Shown here: one piece after another, positions 1-6,257 of the stretch | How positions within the stretch are numbered: the first letter of the stretch is position 1 | Layout: the number at the start of each line of letters is the position of its first letter | Assembly: GCF_002835825.1 (NCBI RefSeq) | Contig: NZ_PIZH01000031.1 | Location: 1 to 10,856 of the forward strand | Direction: 5' to 3' | DNA: 10,856 bases | Source of the DNA: Methanoregula sp. | GTDB taxonomy: Archaea; Halobacteriota; Methanomicrobia; Methanomicrobiales; Methanospirillaceae | Notes under the pieces: generated by a model | The model's input: the letters and a program-made list of their open reading frames with translations, nothing else | The model's database searches: none | What the model was told of the DNA's origin: nothing | Position numbers and translations under genes: made by a program

Positions 1-1226
1 TTCACGGACTGTGCGTGGGCAAACAACCCTTCCGCTTCCGCAATCGTCTCGACAATATCGCCAATGGACTCCAGCCCGTCACGGTCGATCATCTCCACCG
101 ATGCGGTCTTGCAGAAGTGCGCAACATCCAGCCCCGAGTACATCTTCGAGTATCCCGCAGTGGGAAGGCAGTGATTGGTCCCGACCGCGTAGTCGCCACA
201 GGCAACCGCCGAGTACCGGCCAACGAAGATTGCGCCGGCGTTCTGTACTTTCGTCACTACCGTGAGCGGGTCGGCGACCTGGATGGAGAGGTGCTCTGGC
301 GCAACAACATCGGATGCTGCGATTGCCTCATCGATGTCCTTCACCACGGTATACCCGGAGTTCTTCAGCGCCTCTACAATGATCTCCTTCCTCGGCGCCT
401 CGGATACCATCTTCTCGATCTCCTTTCCTACCTTTGCCGGCAGGGCGGGATCCGTCGTGATGAGGATGCATGCAGCGTTTGGGTCGTGCTCGGCCTGTGC
501 AAGGACGTCAGCAGCAACGACTTTCGGGTGAGCCGTGCTGTCCGCGATGATTCCGATCTCGCTCGGACCGGCCGGGAAATCAATCTCCGCATGCTCGCGG
601 AGCATCATCTTTGCGAGCGTGACATAGACATTGCCGGGCCCGACAATCTTCTGGACCGGCCGGATGGATTCCGTGCCAAGCGCCATGGCCGCAACGGCCT
701 GTGCTCCACCGGCCTGGTAGATCTCGGTCACGCCCGCAATATCGAGCGCGACAAGGGTCAGGGGCTTGATGGGGGGTGGCGAGCAGGCACAGATCTCTTT
801 TACTCCCGCAACCTTTGCCGGGACAGCGCACATCAGCGCAGACGACGGGTAGGCCGCCCTGCCGCCAGGGACATAGAGACCGACCCGGTTCAGGCCGGTA
901 GTCTTCATACCGAGGACAACGCCCGGCTCCATCTCCTCGAACCAGAGGTCGCGGGGCCGCTGTCGTTCGTGGAAGCGCTCGATCCGGGCATGGGCTTCGA
1001 TCAGGGCTTCGACAACCTGTGCATCGACTTCATCGTACGCAGATTCCCGCTCCTCATCGGAAACCGCGACATGTTCCAGCGTGCAGTATTTCTTCGCCAG
1101 GTCAATGAGTGCAGCATCCCCCTCATTTTTCACCCGCCCGATAATCCCCGTAACGGTCCCGCGTGCATCCTCAAGGCTCGTCTTCCGTGCTGCGAGCCAT
1201 GCATCGATCCCGACTGCCTTCCACAT
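1..1226 (-). CDS. hisD: Histidinol dehydrogenase, 3'-truncated by window edge
   Basis: Catalyses the last two steps of histidine biosynthesis: NAD-dependent four-electron oxidation of L-histidinol to L-histidine, in the cytoplasm. I translated the minus strand from the ATG at 1226. It gives 408 uninterrupted codons down to the window edge, while the family is about 420-430 residues, so only a short C-terminal tail is missing. Family signatures are present: Gln244 and His247 in AQAEHDP, the catalytic pair Glu311-His312 in APEHLSI, Asp345 in GDYAVGTNH, and His404 in the tail AHAQSV. These match the Zn ligands and catalytic residues known for the E. coli enzyme. The start MWKAVGIDAW has no clear Shine-Dalgarno. 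A TATA-like element about 34 nt upstream suggests a leaderless transcript. The next gene upstream on this strand is an unrelated membrane protein, so no his operon is visible here. Confidence 0.96.
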   Translation of the reverse strand, partial: MWKAVGIDAWLAARKTSLEDARGTVTGIIGRVKNEGDAALIDLAKKYCTLEHVAVSDEERESAYDEVDAQVVEALIEAHARIERFHERQRPRDLWFEEMEPGVVLGMKTTGLNRVGLYVPGGRAAYPSSALMCAVPAKVAGVKEICACSPPPIKPLTLVALDIAGVTEIYQAGGAQAVAAMALGTESIRPVQKIVGPGNVYVTLAKMMLREHAEIDFPAGPSEIGIIADSTAHPKVVAADVLAQAEHDPNAACILITTDPALPAKVGKEIEKMVSEAPRKEIIVEALKNSGYTVVKDIDEAIAASDVVAPEHLSIQVADPLTVVTKVQNAGAIFVGRYSAVACGDYAVGTNHCLPTAGYSKMYSGLDVAHFCKTASVEMIDRDGLESIGDIVETIAEAEGLFAHAQSV

Positions 1227-1250
1227 AGTGCCAATATTTTCTACGGGAAA

Positions 1251-1260
1251 GGTTGTTAAG
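1251..1260 (-). promoter_or_regulatory. TATA-like promoter element for hisD
   Basis: On the minus strand CTTAACAACC begins 34 nt before the hisD ATG and is preceded by ACAAAC, resembling an archaeal BRE followed by a TATA box. At this spacing transcription would start at or within a few bases of the ATG, which fits the lack of a ribosome binding site. A second AT-rich stretch (AAAATATT, about 1233-1240) is too close to the ATG to serve unless translation starts further in. Confidence 0.45.
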
Positions 1261-1275
1261 GTTTGTGCATCCGAG

Positions 1276-1434
1276 GGGTTTATCAAAACCCGGAGGACGA
1301 GAAGAACGCATCAGCGTTCTTCGAAGGTCAGCTGATGCCTCCCTTCTCATTGTCGAGGTTTTGAGAAACCTCTCCGAATTCGAAGAAATCCTTCGGATTA
1401 CTTCTCATCCTCCTGGCTTGAGAGCCAGTCGGAG
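1276..1434 (-). repeat. Cluster of small perfect hairpins, non-coding
   Basis: The gap between the UPF0114 gene and hisD holds no convincing gene but is dense in inverted repeats. Given as plus-strand positions: 1276-1291, stem GGGTTT/AAACCC, loop ATCA; 1301-1322, 9-bp stem GAAGAACGC/GCGTTCTTC, loop ATCA; 1355-1372, stem GAGGTTT/AAACCTC, loop TGAG; 1373-1397, stem TCCGAA/TTCGGA, 13-nt loop; 1413-1428, stem CTGGCT/AGCCAG, loop TGAG. GCATCAGC (1308-1315) can also pair with GCTGATGC (1331-1338), which excludes the 1301-1322 hairpin. Read on the minus strand, the 1413-1428 and 1355-1372 hairpins each have loop CTCA, a 4-nt spacer and then ATGAGAAG. This is one architecture with different stems. 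It could be 3'-UTR/terminator structure, a structured RNA or a dispersed repeat; its function is unknown. Confidence 0.6.
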
Positions 1435-1440
1435 AAAAAA
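1435..1440 (-). terminator. T-run directly after the UPF0114 stop codon
   Basis: On the minus strand the TAA stop is followed at once by TTTTTT and then by the hairpins described at 1276-1434. A U-tract alone can terminate archaeal transcription, so this is the likely 3' end of the UPF0114 mRNA. Read-through would place the hairpins in its 3' UTR. Confidence 0.45.
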
Positions 1441-1995
1441 TTATTCCTTCTTGTGCTGCTGGAGGAAATACACCCCGATACAGATGACGCCGATGGAGAT
1501 TGCCATGAAGAGCATGTCAGTGGATGTCGAAAACTTCATGGTAAGGATCCTCTGGAAGAACCCGACAATGAGCACCATGATAATGACCTTGATGATCTTG
1601 TTCTTTAAGTCATCAAGGTTCTCGATCTCCAGGAGGCTGTGGTAGGACTCTGAGCACCGGGCAACATCAATCTTGGAGATCGCAAGCTCGTACATGCCGA
1701 AGCTGAAGATGAGGAGCACCATGCCGATAAGGTAGAGGTCAACGCCGCCGATGATACCGGACAACAGGGTGGAGTATTCGACCTCCAGGGTGGAGAGAAT
1801 GACCGCATCGTGGAAGCTTCCCAGGATCTCTGCGGATCCTGCAATGAAGAGGAGGAAGGAGCTGAAGAGCCCGAATACCACAGCGAGGATGACGATCAGG
1901 CGCGAGCTCCAGAGACAAGACTCGAAGACCCGTTCGAAAACCGATTGCTCTGCCAGGGTCTTTTTTAATTCAAGTTCGCATTCTTTTTGATCCAT
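1441..1995 (-). CDS. UPF0114 (YqhA) family four-helix membrane protein
   Basis: A 184-residue protein of unknown biochemical function in the UPF0114/YqhA family, assigned by recognised pattern rather than a search. Four hydrophobic segments lie at about 32-53, 86-107, 133-152 and 159-178. Family-like stretches are FESCLWSSRLIV before helix 1, GGVDLYLIGMVLLIF in helix 2, YELAISKID after it, and the amphipathic NLDDLKNKI leading into helix 3. These align well with E. coli YqhA (SLVDMTLVGG, YENFVSQLDI, SLKNKV). The N-terminal 25 residues are charged and probably cytoplasmic. The start is MDQKECELEL at 1995, with an AT-rich promoter 20-34 nt upstream. It is divergent from the PH-like protein at 2130 and followed by a T-run and hairpin cluster, so it is probably monocistronic. 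Confidence 0.85.
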   Translation of the reverse strand: MDQKECELELKKTLAEQSVFERVFESCLWSSRLIVILAVVFGLFSSFLLFIAGSAEILGSFHDAVILSTLEVEYSTLLSGIIGGVDLYLIGMVLLIFSFGMYELAISKIDVARCSESYHSLLEIENLDDLKNKIIKVIIMVLIVGFFQRILTMKFSTSTDMLFMAISIGVICIGVYFLQQHKKE

Positions 1996-2014
1996 CGCCT
2001 CTCATGTTTGCGTG

Positions 2015-2029
2015 ATAAAATAAAAAAAT
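2015..2029 (-). promoter_or_regulatory. AT-rich TATA region for the UPF0114 gene
   Basis: A 15-base A/T-only tract lies 20-34 nt upstream of the ATG at 1995, the only such tract in the divergent gap 1996-2129. That is the expected TATA position for a leaderless or very short-leader archaeal transcript. A small GCGG/CCGC inverted repeat (2030-2040) abuts it. Confidence 0.45.
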
Positions 2030-2129
2030 GCGGTATCCGCAACAGCTCTGACAGGGCATTCTGAGCCGGATTTCGGCCATAATGCCTATTGCCCTTCAGA
2101 ACGCACATGAGTGATAGGAACGTGGGAAC

Positions 2130-3185
2130 ATGGGAAGCCCTTACCTGAACAGCAACGAAGCAATCGTCCTTTCAACGCACAACGTGGTCATCAACACGGT
2201 ACCGGCAGAGGCGATCCTGACCAGCCAGCGCCTCATCCTTGTCGATGCCCGCCATGCAAGCCTGCGGCCGCAGGACATCCCCTTTGGGTCGCTGGAGACC
2301 GTGACCATCGGGGAAAATACTGCGATGGACCCGGTCCTCTCCCTTTCCATCGTCCTGCCGGATGAGACCCGGCACACTCTTGGAATCGTCTTCCCGCAGG
2401 CGCCCAGACAGAAAAGGACCGCTGAACGCGACGAATGGGCAGCAAAGATCCGGGAGATGAGCCTAGTTGCACAGAAAGAGAGTGGCGTGAAACCCGCTGA
2501 ACTCCTGCCCCCCTGGGTTGCCGGTGAACTGCCCGAAGAAGAGGGGGTGACTGGGGAAGAAACAGGAACGGACGCAGGAGGGCATGTCAATCCCCCTCTT
2601 GCACCGCGAAAGCCACGGGCAAAGGCTTCATCCGGCAACCGCCGCAGCATCCTTGCAGCCGGGATTGTGCTGATCCTGATAATCGCCCTTGTTGCGGCAG
2701 TCATGTTCCTTGCACCTGCATTTACCGGCAATCTTCCAACAACGCCCGTGACAACCGTTCCCACGGACGCGGTACCCTCAGTTACGCCTTCACCTGCTGT
2801 CACCGAGCAGCCGACAGCGGCGGTAACGCCAGAGCCCGCAGGGACACCGGAAAACATTCCTGTTGTGACCGCAACAACAATTCCCGAAGCAACGCAGGCT
2901 CCAGCTCCCCAGCTCTCGGGGGTCTGGATCAGGATCCAGTACGATGGAGAATACTCAGCTTCGTATGGGACCTCAGGTCGCATCAGGGAAGTCTCCGCAA
3001 GCGGGGAACAATATTACCAGATCCCGGCAAAAGACCAGATTGTCGATGCTGTCGTCCAGAAACTGGATGCATCCGGGGATCTTTTAACCGTGTCCATCTT
3101 CCAGGATGGCATCCAGGTCTCGGGCAGCTCAACCACGAAGCCCTACGGGACCGTCGAGATCCATGCGGATTTACGGGTTTCCTGA
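2130..3185 (+). CDS. Single-pass membrane protein, PH-like N-domain and conserved exterior C-domain (paralogue A)
   Basis: 351 residues, function unknown. Residues 1-113 resemble a bacterial/archaeal PH- or GRAM-like fold: a strand-rich domain with YLN (5-7), LTSQRLILVD (30-39) and a closing helix EWAAKIREM. Residues 114-172 are an acidic then basic disordered linker. One membrane helix spans about 174-196, with basic residues before it, which predicts N-inside/C-outside. Residues 199-261 are a Thr/Pro-rich stalk. Residues 264-351 form a compact strand-rich domain starting GVWIRIQYDGEYS. All three ordered parts match the protein at 3398-5065, so the two are tandem paralogues. The start is supported by the shared opening M-x-x-PYLN; the ribosome binding site is weak. 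A hairpin plus T-run follows the gene, suggesting separate transcription. No enzymatic motif is visible; a sensory or envelope-linking role is inference only. Confidence 0.85.
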   Translation: MGSPYLNSNEAIVLSTHNVVINTVPAEAILTSQRLILVDARHASLRPQDIPFGSLETVTIGENTAMDPVLSLSIVLPDETRHTLGIVFPQAPRQKRTAERDEWAAKIREMSLVAQKESGVKPAELLPPWVAGELPEEEGVTGEETGTDAGGHVNPPLAPRKPRAKASSGNRRSILAAGIVLILIIALVAAVMFLAPAFTGNLPTTPVTTVPTDAVPSVTPSPAVTEQPTAAVTPEPAGTPENIPVVTATTIPEATQAPAPQLSGVWIRIQYDGEYSASYGTSGRIREVSASGEQYYQIPAKDQIVDAVVQKLDASGDLLTVSIFQDGIQVSGSSTTKPYGTVEIHADLRVS

Positions 3186-3221
3186 CGGGCACCGGCACAG
3201 CGACGAATCCACGGGTATATC

Positions 3222-3257
3222 CCAGGGATCCCCTGGTCAATCCTTCATTGTTTTTTT
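3222..3257 (+). terminator. Hairpin plus T7 terminator after paralogue A
   Basis: CCAGGG (3222-3227) pairs perfectly with CCCTGG (3231-3236) around a 3-nt ATC loop. Seven T residues follow at 3251-3257, about 65-70 nt past the stop codon. This separates paralogue A from paralogue B. The 14-nt gap between stem and T-run is longer than in bacterial intrinsic terminators, so the T-run may act alone. Confidence 0.55.
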
Positions 3258-3346
3258 CGGTCACTGATGACACAGACCTGCAACTGATTTCCTCTTCCAT
3301 TGTGGCACTTTTCTGTACATCAGAACCGCGTGAACGGAAATTCCGG

Positions 3347-3354
3347 CTAAAAAG
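3347..3354 (+). promoter_or_regulatory. Possible TATA box for paralogue B
   Basis: CTAAAAAG, followed by CATATC, lies about 45-50 nt upstream of the ATG at 3398 and would give a leader of roughly 20 nt. The leader would include GAGGT (3390-3394), a plausible but close-set ribosome binding site 3 nt before the ATG. The call rests on position and composition only. Confidence 0.3.
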
Positions 3355-3397
3355 CATATCTTCCCGTACAACAAAGATGAGATGATACTGAGGTTTC

Positions 3398-5065
3398 ATG
3401 AGTGTCCCGTACCTGAACCGCGGCGAATCCATAATCCTGACAACTCACCGCGTGAGCGCCGGCTCTGTCCTGTACGATGCGATGCTGACCAACCAGCGCC
3501 TCATTCTCATGGACAGCCATTACGAACGGCTCGAGCCGGAGATGATACCGTTTTCCGACATCGTGACCGTTAAAGGCGGCAAGGCTGCCACCATGGAACC
3601 TGCCCTCATCCTCACGCTGAAAGAACCAAACGATTTCTCTGATTCGGCGCAGGTGAGTCTCATCTTCACCCAGAACCCTGGTGAGAAGCGGCGGCATGAG
3701 CGCGAACTCTGGGTGAAGAGGCTTATCGAGCTGGTTATCAGGGCACGCGAACTGGAGGCGCAGAGCCCCGCTGTGCCTGTTACAAGGAAGAACGGTCTTC
3801 AGCCAACGGTGAGGCGCTGGGAAGCTCCCGAGCCCGTCCGTCCCCGGTCATCAATAGCTGAACCCGCGGCCCCCATTGCAGAGCCCGTTATCATTACCGA
3901 ACAGGAGACCGACTCCCTGGAGTTTTTCCTTGAGGAGAAAAACCGAAAGAATGAGACGGTTGAACCGGCACCAAAAACGCCTGATGATACACTCCCGCCA
4001 TTCCCGGTACGAGCACCAGAGACTCCCTCCACAGCGACCGAATATCGTGCTGGTGAACCCCTTGCAGGAGACCTGTCCAGCCAGGAACCGCTTCCGGAAC
4101 CGGAAACAATCCCTGTTCAGGAATCAGTTCCCCGGGATCCTTTTGCCGGTATCCGCATCCCTTTGCCACAGGCTGATAAGGCTGAAACACCGCAACCGCC
4201 GGCCGAACAACCGGAACGTGCAGGGGAGTATCAATCCCCTGAACAGTTCGGTACCATTGTCCAAGCCGCCGCAGAATCCCTCAAAGCAGTCCGGAATAAA
4301 CCGGTTTTTCCTCCCGTTGAAGAACCGGTCGTGAAAAAAACCTCACCCCTTCCGGGTCCCACGCAAAAAACCGCCCGGGATTCACCCCCCGCCCGGCAGA
4401 CTGCGGGAGAAAAGCGCGAATTGCCAGGAACCTATACGCCGGACGCAGCGATTCCTGCGATGCCGTCTCCTCCAAAGAAACGAGTTCCTCAACCTGGCAG
4501 GACATCAAAGAGTGCCGGGAAGAATCCGGCACCTGTGCGGAAGCCCTCTGTCGTTGCTGCTCTTCTGGCAGTCATTGCGGTTATTATAATCCTCGCCGTG
4601 GCAGCGGTTACCGTAAACTCCCTCTACGGTTCACCGTACAGCAACACGGTCATTACCATAACACCGTCTGCCGGATCTAATCCCCCTCCAGAGCAGGTTC
4701 AAGCAGACATGCAGCCTGCCGGTGTTTATGTCAGGATTATCTATGCCGGCGATTTTTCCGGTTCAGTCGGGAATCCCGGGCTCCTGCGCCAGGTCTCCGG
4801 CAGGGGCAACCAGACCTTCCCGGTTCTGATGACGAAGAGTATTGTCCAGGCAACAATCCGTAAACTGGATCCATCTCCCGAGCCGCTGACCGTCGGGATC
4901 TACAGCAATAGTACCCTGCTCGCTGAAAGGACGGTGAACGCCCCCCAGGGCGAAGTGAGCCTCCTCATTGATACCACGACAGCGGTTGCACCGGGTATGG
5001 GCACGAAGACGACACCTGCCGATGGCAGGACTCTGCTCGGAAACGGGTCGCTCATCTATTACTGA
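3398..5065 (+). CDS. Single-pass membrane protein, PH-like N-domain, very long cytoplasmic linker and exterior C-domain (paralogue B)
   Basis: 555 residues, function unknown. Residues 1-118 match the PH/GRAM-like domain of its neighbour (MSVPYLNRGESIILTTH, LTNQRLILMD, ELWVKRLIELV). Residues 120-380 are a long disordered Pro/Glu-rich stretch with recurring short EPxxP and PVxEP elements, turning basic (PPKKRVPQPGR) just before a membrane helix at about 384-406. That charge pattern predicts an inside N-terminus. A short stalk (407-438) leads to residues 440-527, homologous to the C-domain of paralogue A (GVYVRIIYAGDFSG, RQVSG, LTVGIYSNS). A further 28-residue tail ends in SLIYY. The cytoplasmic linker is about four times longer than in paralogue A, and the exterior stalk about half as long. 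The long linker could host protein-protein contacts or act as a spacer; this is inference. Confidence 0.85.
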   Translation: MSVPYLNRGESIILTTHRVSAGSVLYDAMLTNQRLILMDSHYERLEPEMIPFSDIVTVKGGKAATMEPALILTLKEPNDFSDSAQVSLIFTQNPGEKRRHERELWVKRLIELVIRARELEAQSPAVPVTRKNGLQPTVRRWEAPEPVRPRSSIAEPAAPIAEPVIITEQETDSLEFFLEEKNRKNETVEPAPKTPDDTLPPFPVRAPETPSTATEYRAGEPLAGDLSSQEPLPEPETIPVQESVPRDPFAGIRIPLPQADKAETPQPPAEQPERAGEYQSPEQFGTIVQAAAESLKAVRNKPVFPPVEEPVVKKTSPLPGPTQKTARDSPPARQTAGEKRELPGTYTPDAAIPAMPSPPKKRVPQPGRTSKSAGKNPAPVRKPSVVAALLAVIAVIIILAVAAVTVNSLYGSPYSNTVITITPSAGSNPPPEQVQADMQPAGVYVRIIYAGDFSGSVGNPGLLRQVSGRGNQTFPVLMTKSIVQATIRKLDPSPEPLTVGIYSNSTLLAERTVNAPQGEVSLLIDTTTAVAPGMGTKTTPADGRTLLGNGSLIYY

Positions 5066-5150
5066 TACCTGAATAGAGGCAGCCTGTGGCCGCTCAGAGA
5101 TGCTGAAGCAGGCCACTCACCTGCAACCCGCACCGTGCCACAACCCGATC

Positions 5151-5160
5151 CTTAATAACC
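5151..5160 (+). promoter_or_regulatory. TATA-like element for the sulfite-reductase-like gene
   Basis: CTTAATAACC begins 32 nt before the ATG at 5183 and closely resembles the element before hisD (CTTAACAACC at -34). Transcription would start at or next to the ATG, and no Shine-Dalgarno is present, so a leaderless mRNA is likely. Confidence 0.5.
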
Positions 5161-5182
5161 ACACTCTCCTTAGTACTGAACG

Positions 5183-6109
5183 ATGAAGCACGAACTCGGT
5201 ATCCACATGAGGGGCGGCGTTATCACCGAGAGGAACGCTGATTTCTCCACCGTCCGTATCCGGGCCCCTGCGGGGGTTCTCTCGGTCGAACAGCTGAGGG
5301 GCATTGCAACGATAGCAAAGACCTACGGGAGCGGGGTTGTCCATTGTACGACCCGACAGACAATAGAGATCCCTCATGTTGATCCGAAGCGGCTGAAGAA
5401 TATGGCAAAAGCCCTTGAAAAAAACGGCACGCCAATTGGATCCGAGAAAGACGAAGTAGTCAACATCATCTCCTGCCCCGGGACCGAACGCTGCAAGTTT
5501 GCGAATATCGATACGATACGTCTTGCACAGAAGATCGATGCGAAAATCTTCGGAAAGGAGATGCCGGTCAAGATGCGCATCGCACTCTCGGGCTGCCCGA
5601 ATGCCTGCACGAGCCCCATGCTCAACGAGATCGGGGTGATCGGCAGGGTCGTTCCCGTCAGGACGAAAGAGCGGCTCTGCACCGGTTGCGGAAACTGCGT
5701 CTATTATTGTAAAGAGAAAGCGATCAAGATCAGGAATGGCATCTCGGTGCTGGACGAAGGCAAATGCGTTGACTGCGGGGTCTGCGTGCAGTCCTGCTCC
5801 TTTGACCTCATCAAGGCAGAGCACCGTCATTACCTCATCACGGTCGGGGGCAGGCGCGGGCGGCACCCGAAGGTCGGCAGGAACCTCCTTACCGTGGAGA
5901 CCGAGGAGCAGGTGCTCTTTGTGATCGATAAAATCATCGACTGGGTATACCGCCGCGCCTGGAGCGGGCGGCTCCTCTCAGAACAGCTGGACGAGATCCA
6001 CTTCGACAAGCTTCGCGAGGATATCCAAAAACACGTGCCGGCAGCACGGCCAGTGGTGGATAAGGGGAGCGGGGCGCAGCATGCACCTCCCGCGGCAACC
6101 CAACAATAA
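5183..6109 (+). CDS. Siroheme sulfite reductase-like protein with inserted 2x[4Fe-4S] ferredoxin (AsrC-like / Dsr-like protein)
   Basis: 308 residues. Residues 5-70 resemble the ferredoxin-like half-domain of nitrite/sulfite reductases, including TVRIRAPAG and HCTTRQTIEIP (siroheme-contacting Arg region). The siroheme-[4Fe-4S] signature Cys-x5-Cys...Cys-x3-Cys is complete: C98 and C104 (SCPGTERC), C138 and C142 (GCPNAC). A two-cluster ferredoxin follows: C166, C169, C172, C176 and C195, C198, C201, C205. The fourth Cys of each set is followed by Lys or Ser instead of the usual Pro. Residues 230-265 align with the C-terminal part of AsrC; the last 25 residues are a Pro/Ala/Gln-rich tail. Architecture and length match anaerobic sulfite reductase subunit C and the small Dsr-like proteins of methanogens, whose substrate is unsettled. 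No AsrA/AsrB partner or DsrA/B is in the window. Sulfite reduction or detoxification is possible but unproven. The start at 5183 is chosen by promoter spacing; Met9 is an alternative. Confidence 0.88.
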   Translation: MKHELGIHMRGGVITERNADFSTVRIRAPAGVLSVEQLRGIATIAKTYGSGVVHCTTRQTIEIPHVDPKRLKNMAKALEKNGTPIGSEKDEVVNIISCPGTERCKFANIDTIRLAQKIDAKIFGKEMPVKMRIALSGCPNACTSPMLNEIGVIGRVVPVRTKERLCTGCGNCVYYCKEKAIKIRNGISVLDEGKCVDCGVCVQSCSFDLIKAEHRHYLITVGGRRGRHPKVGRNLLTVETEEQVLFVIDKIIDWVYRRAWSGRLLSEQLDEIHFDKLREDIQKHVPAARPVVDKGSGAQHAPPAATQQ

Positions 6110-6230
6110 TACTCTATGCTCTTTTTCGACTCCGCCCTCATGCGCAGGGATGAATCGGACTGCCGACAATCAGGCAGCAGGCAATGGTTGTGGAAACAAT
6201 AAGCCGGTCATGGTAGTGACAAAAGACCGG

Positions 6231-6256
6231 AAAAATAAAAAATGTGTGTGAAAAAA
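6231..6256 (-). terminator. T-rich terminator of the fwd operon
   Basis: Just beyond the fwdC TAA, the minus strand reads T6 (6256-6251), then CACACACA, then T6-A-T5 (6242-6231). Two closely spaced U-tracts are typical of archaeal termination. The gene on the other strand ends at 6109, where only a weak T5 (6122-6126) is seen. The rest of the 6110-6230 convergent gap shows nothing recognisable. Confidence 0.6.
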
Positions 6257-6257
6257 G

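Noticed and set aside
15..1259. Long open frame (414 codons) on the plus strand over hisD
   Set aside because: It lies antisense to a full-quality HisD with all catalytic residues. Its translation has no recognisable domain, and such frames are common opposite GC3-rich genes.
1276..1434. CRISPR-like array
   Set aside because: Units are hairpins with differing stems and no constant repeat with regular spacers; no cas genes are nearby.
1253..1645. Plus-strand 130-codon frame across the hairpin cluster into the UPF0114 gene
   Set aside because: More than half is antisense to the UPF0114 gene, and the rest is built from the inverted repeats. No family resemblance or ribosome binding site was seen. 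A dispersed repeat is more likely than a gene.
2141..2983. Minus-strand 280-codon frame over paralogue A
   Set aside because: Antisense to a gene whose reading frame is confirmed by homology with its neighbour; the antisense product shows no domain.
3265..3287. Possible C/D box sRNA (TGATGA at 3265, CTGA at 3284)
   Set aside because: Spacing fits one guide, but no C' box or terminal D box follows at the right distance, and the first base does not match the C-box consensus.
5086..5116. Inverted repeat GTGGCC/GGCCAC after paralogue B as a terminator
   Set aside because: The loop is 19 nt, the stem only 6 bp and no T-run follows; too weak to call.
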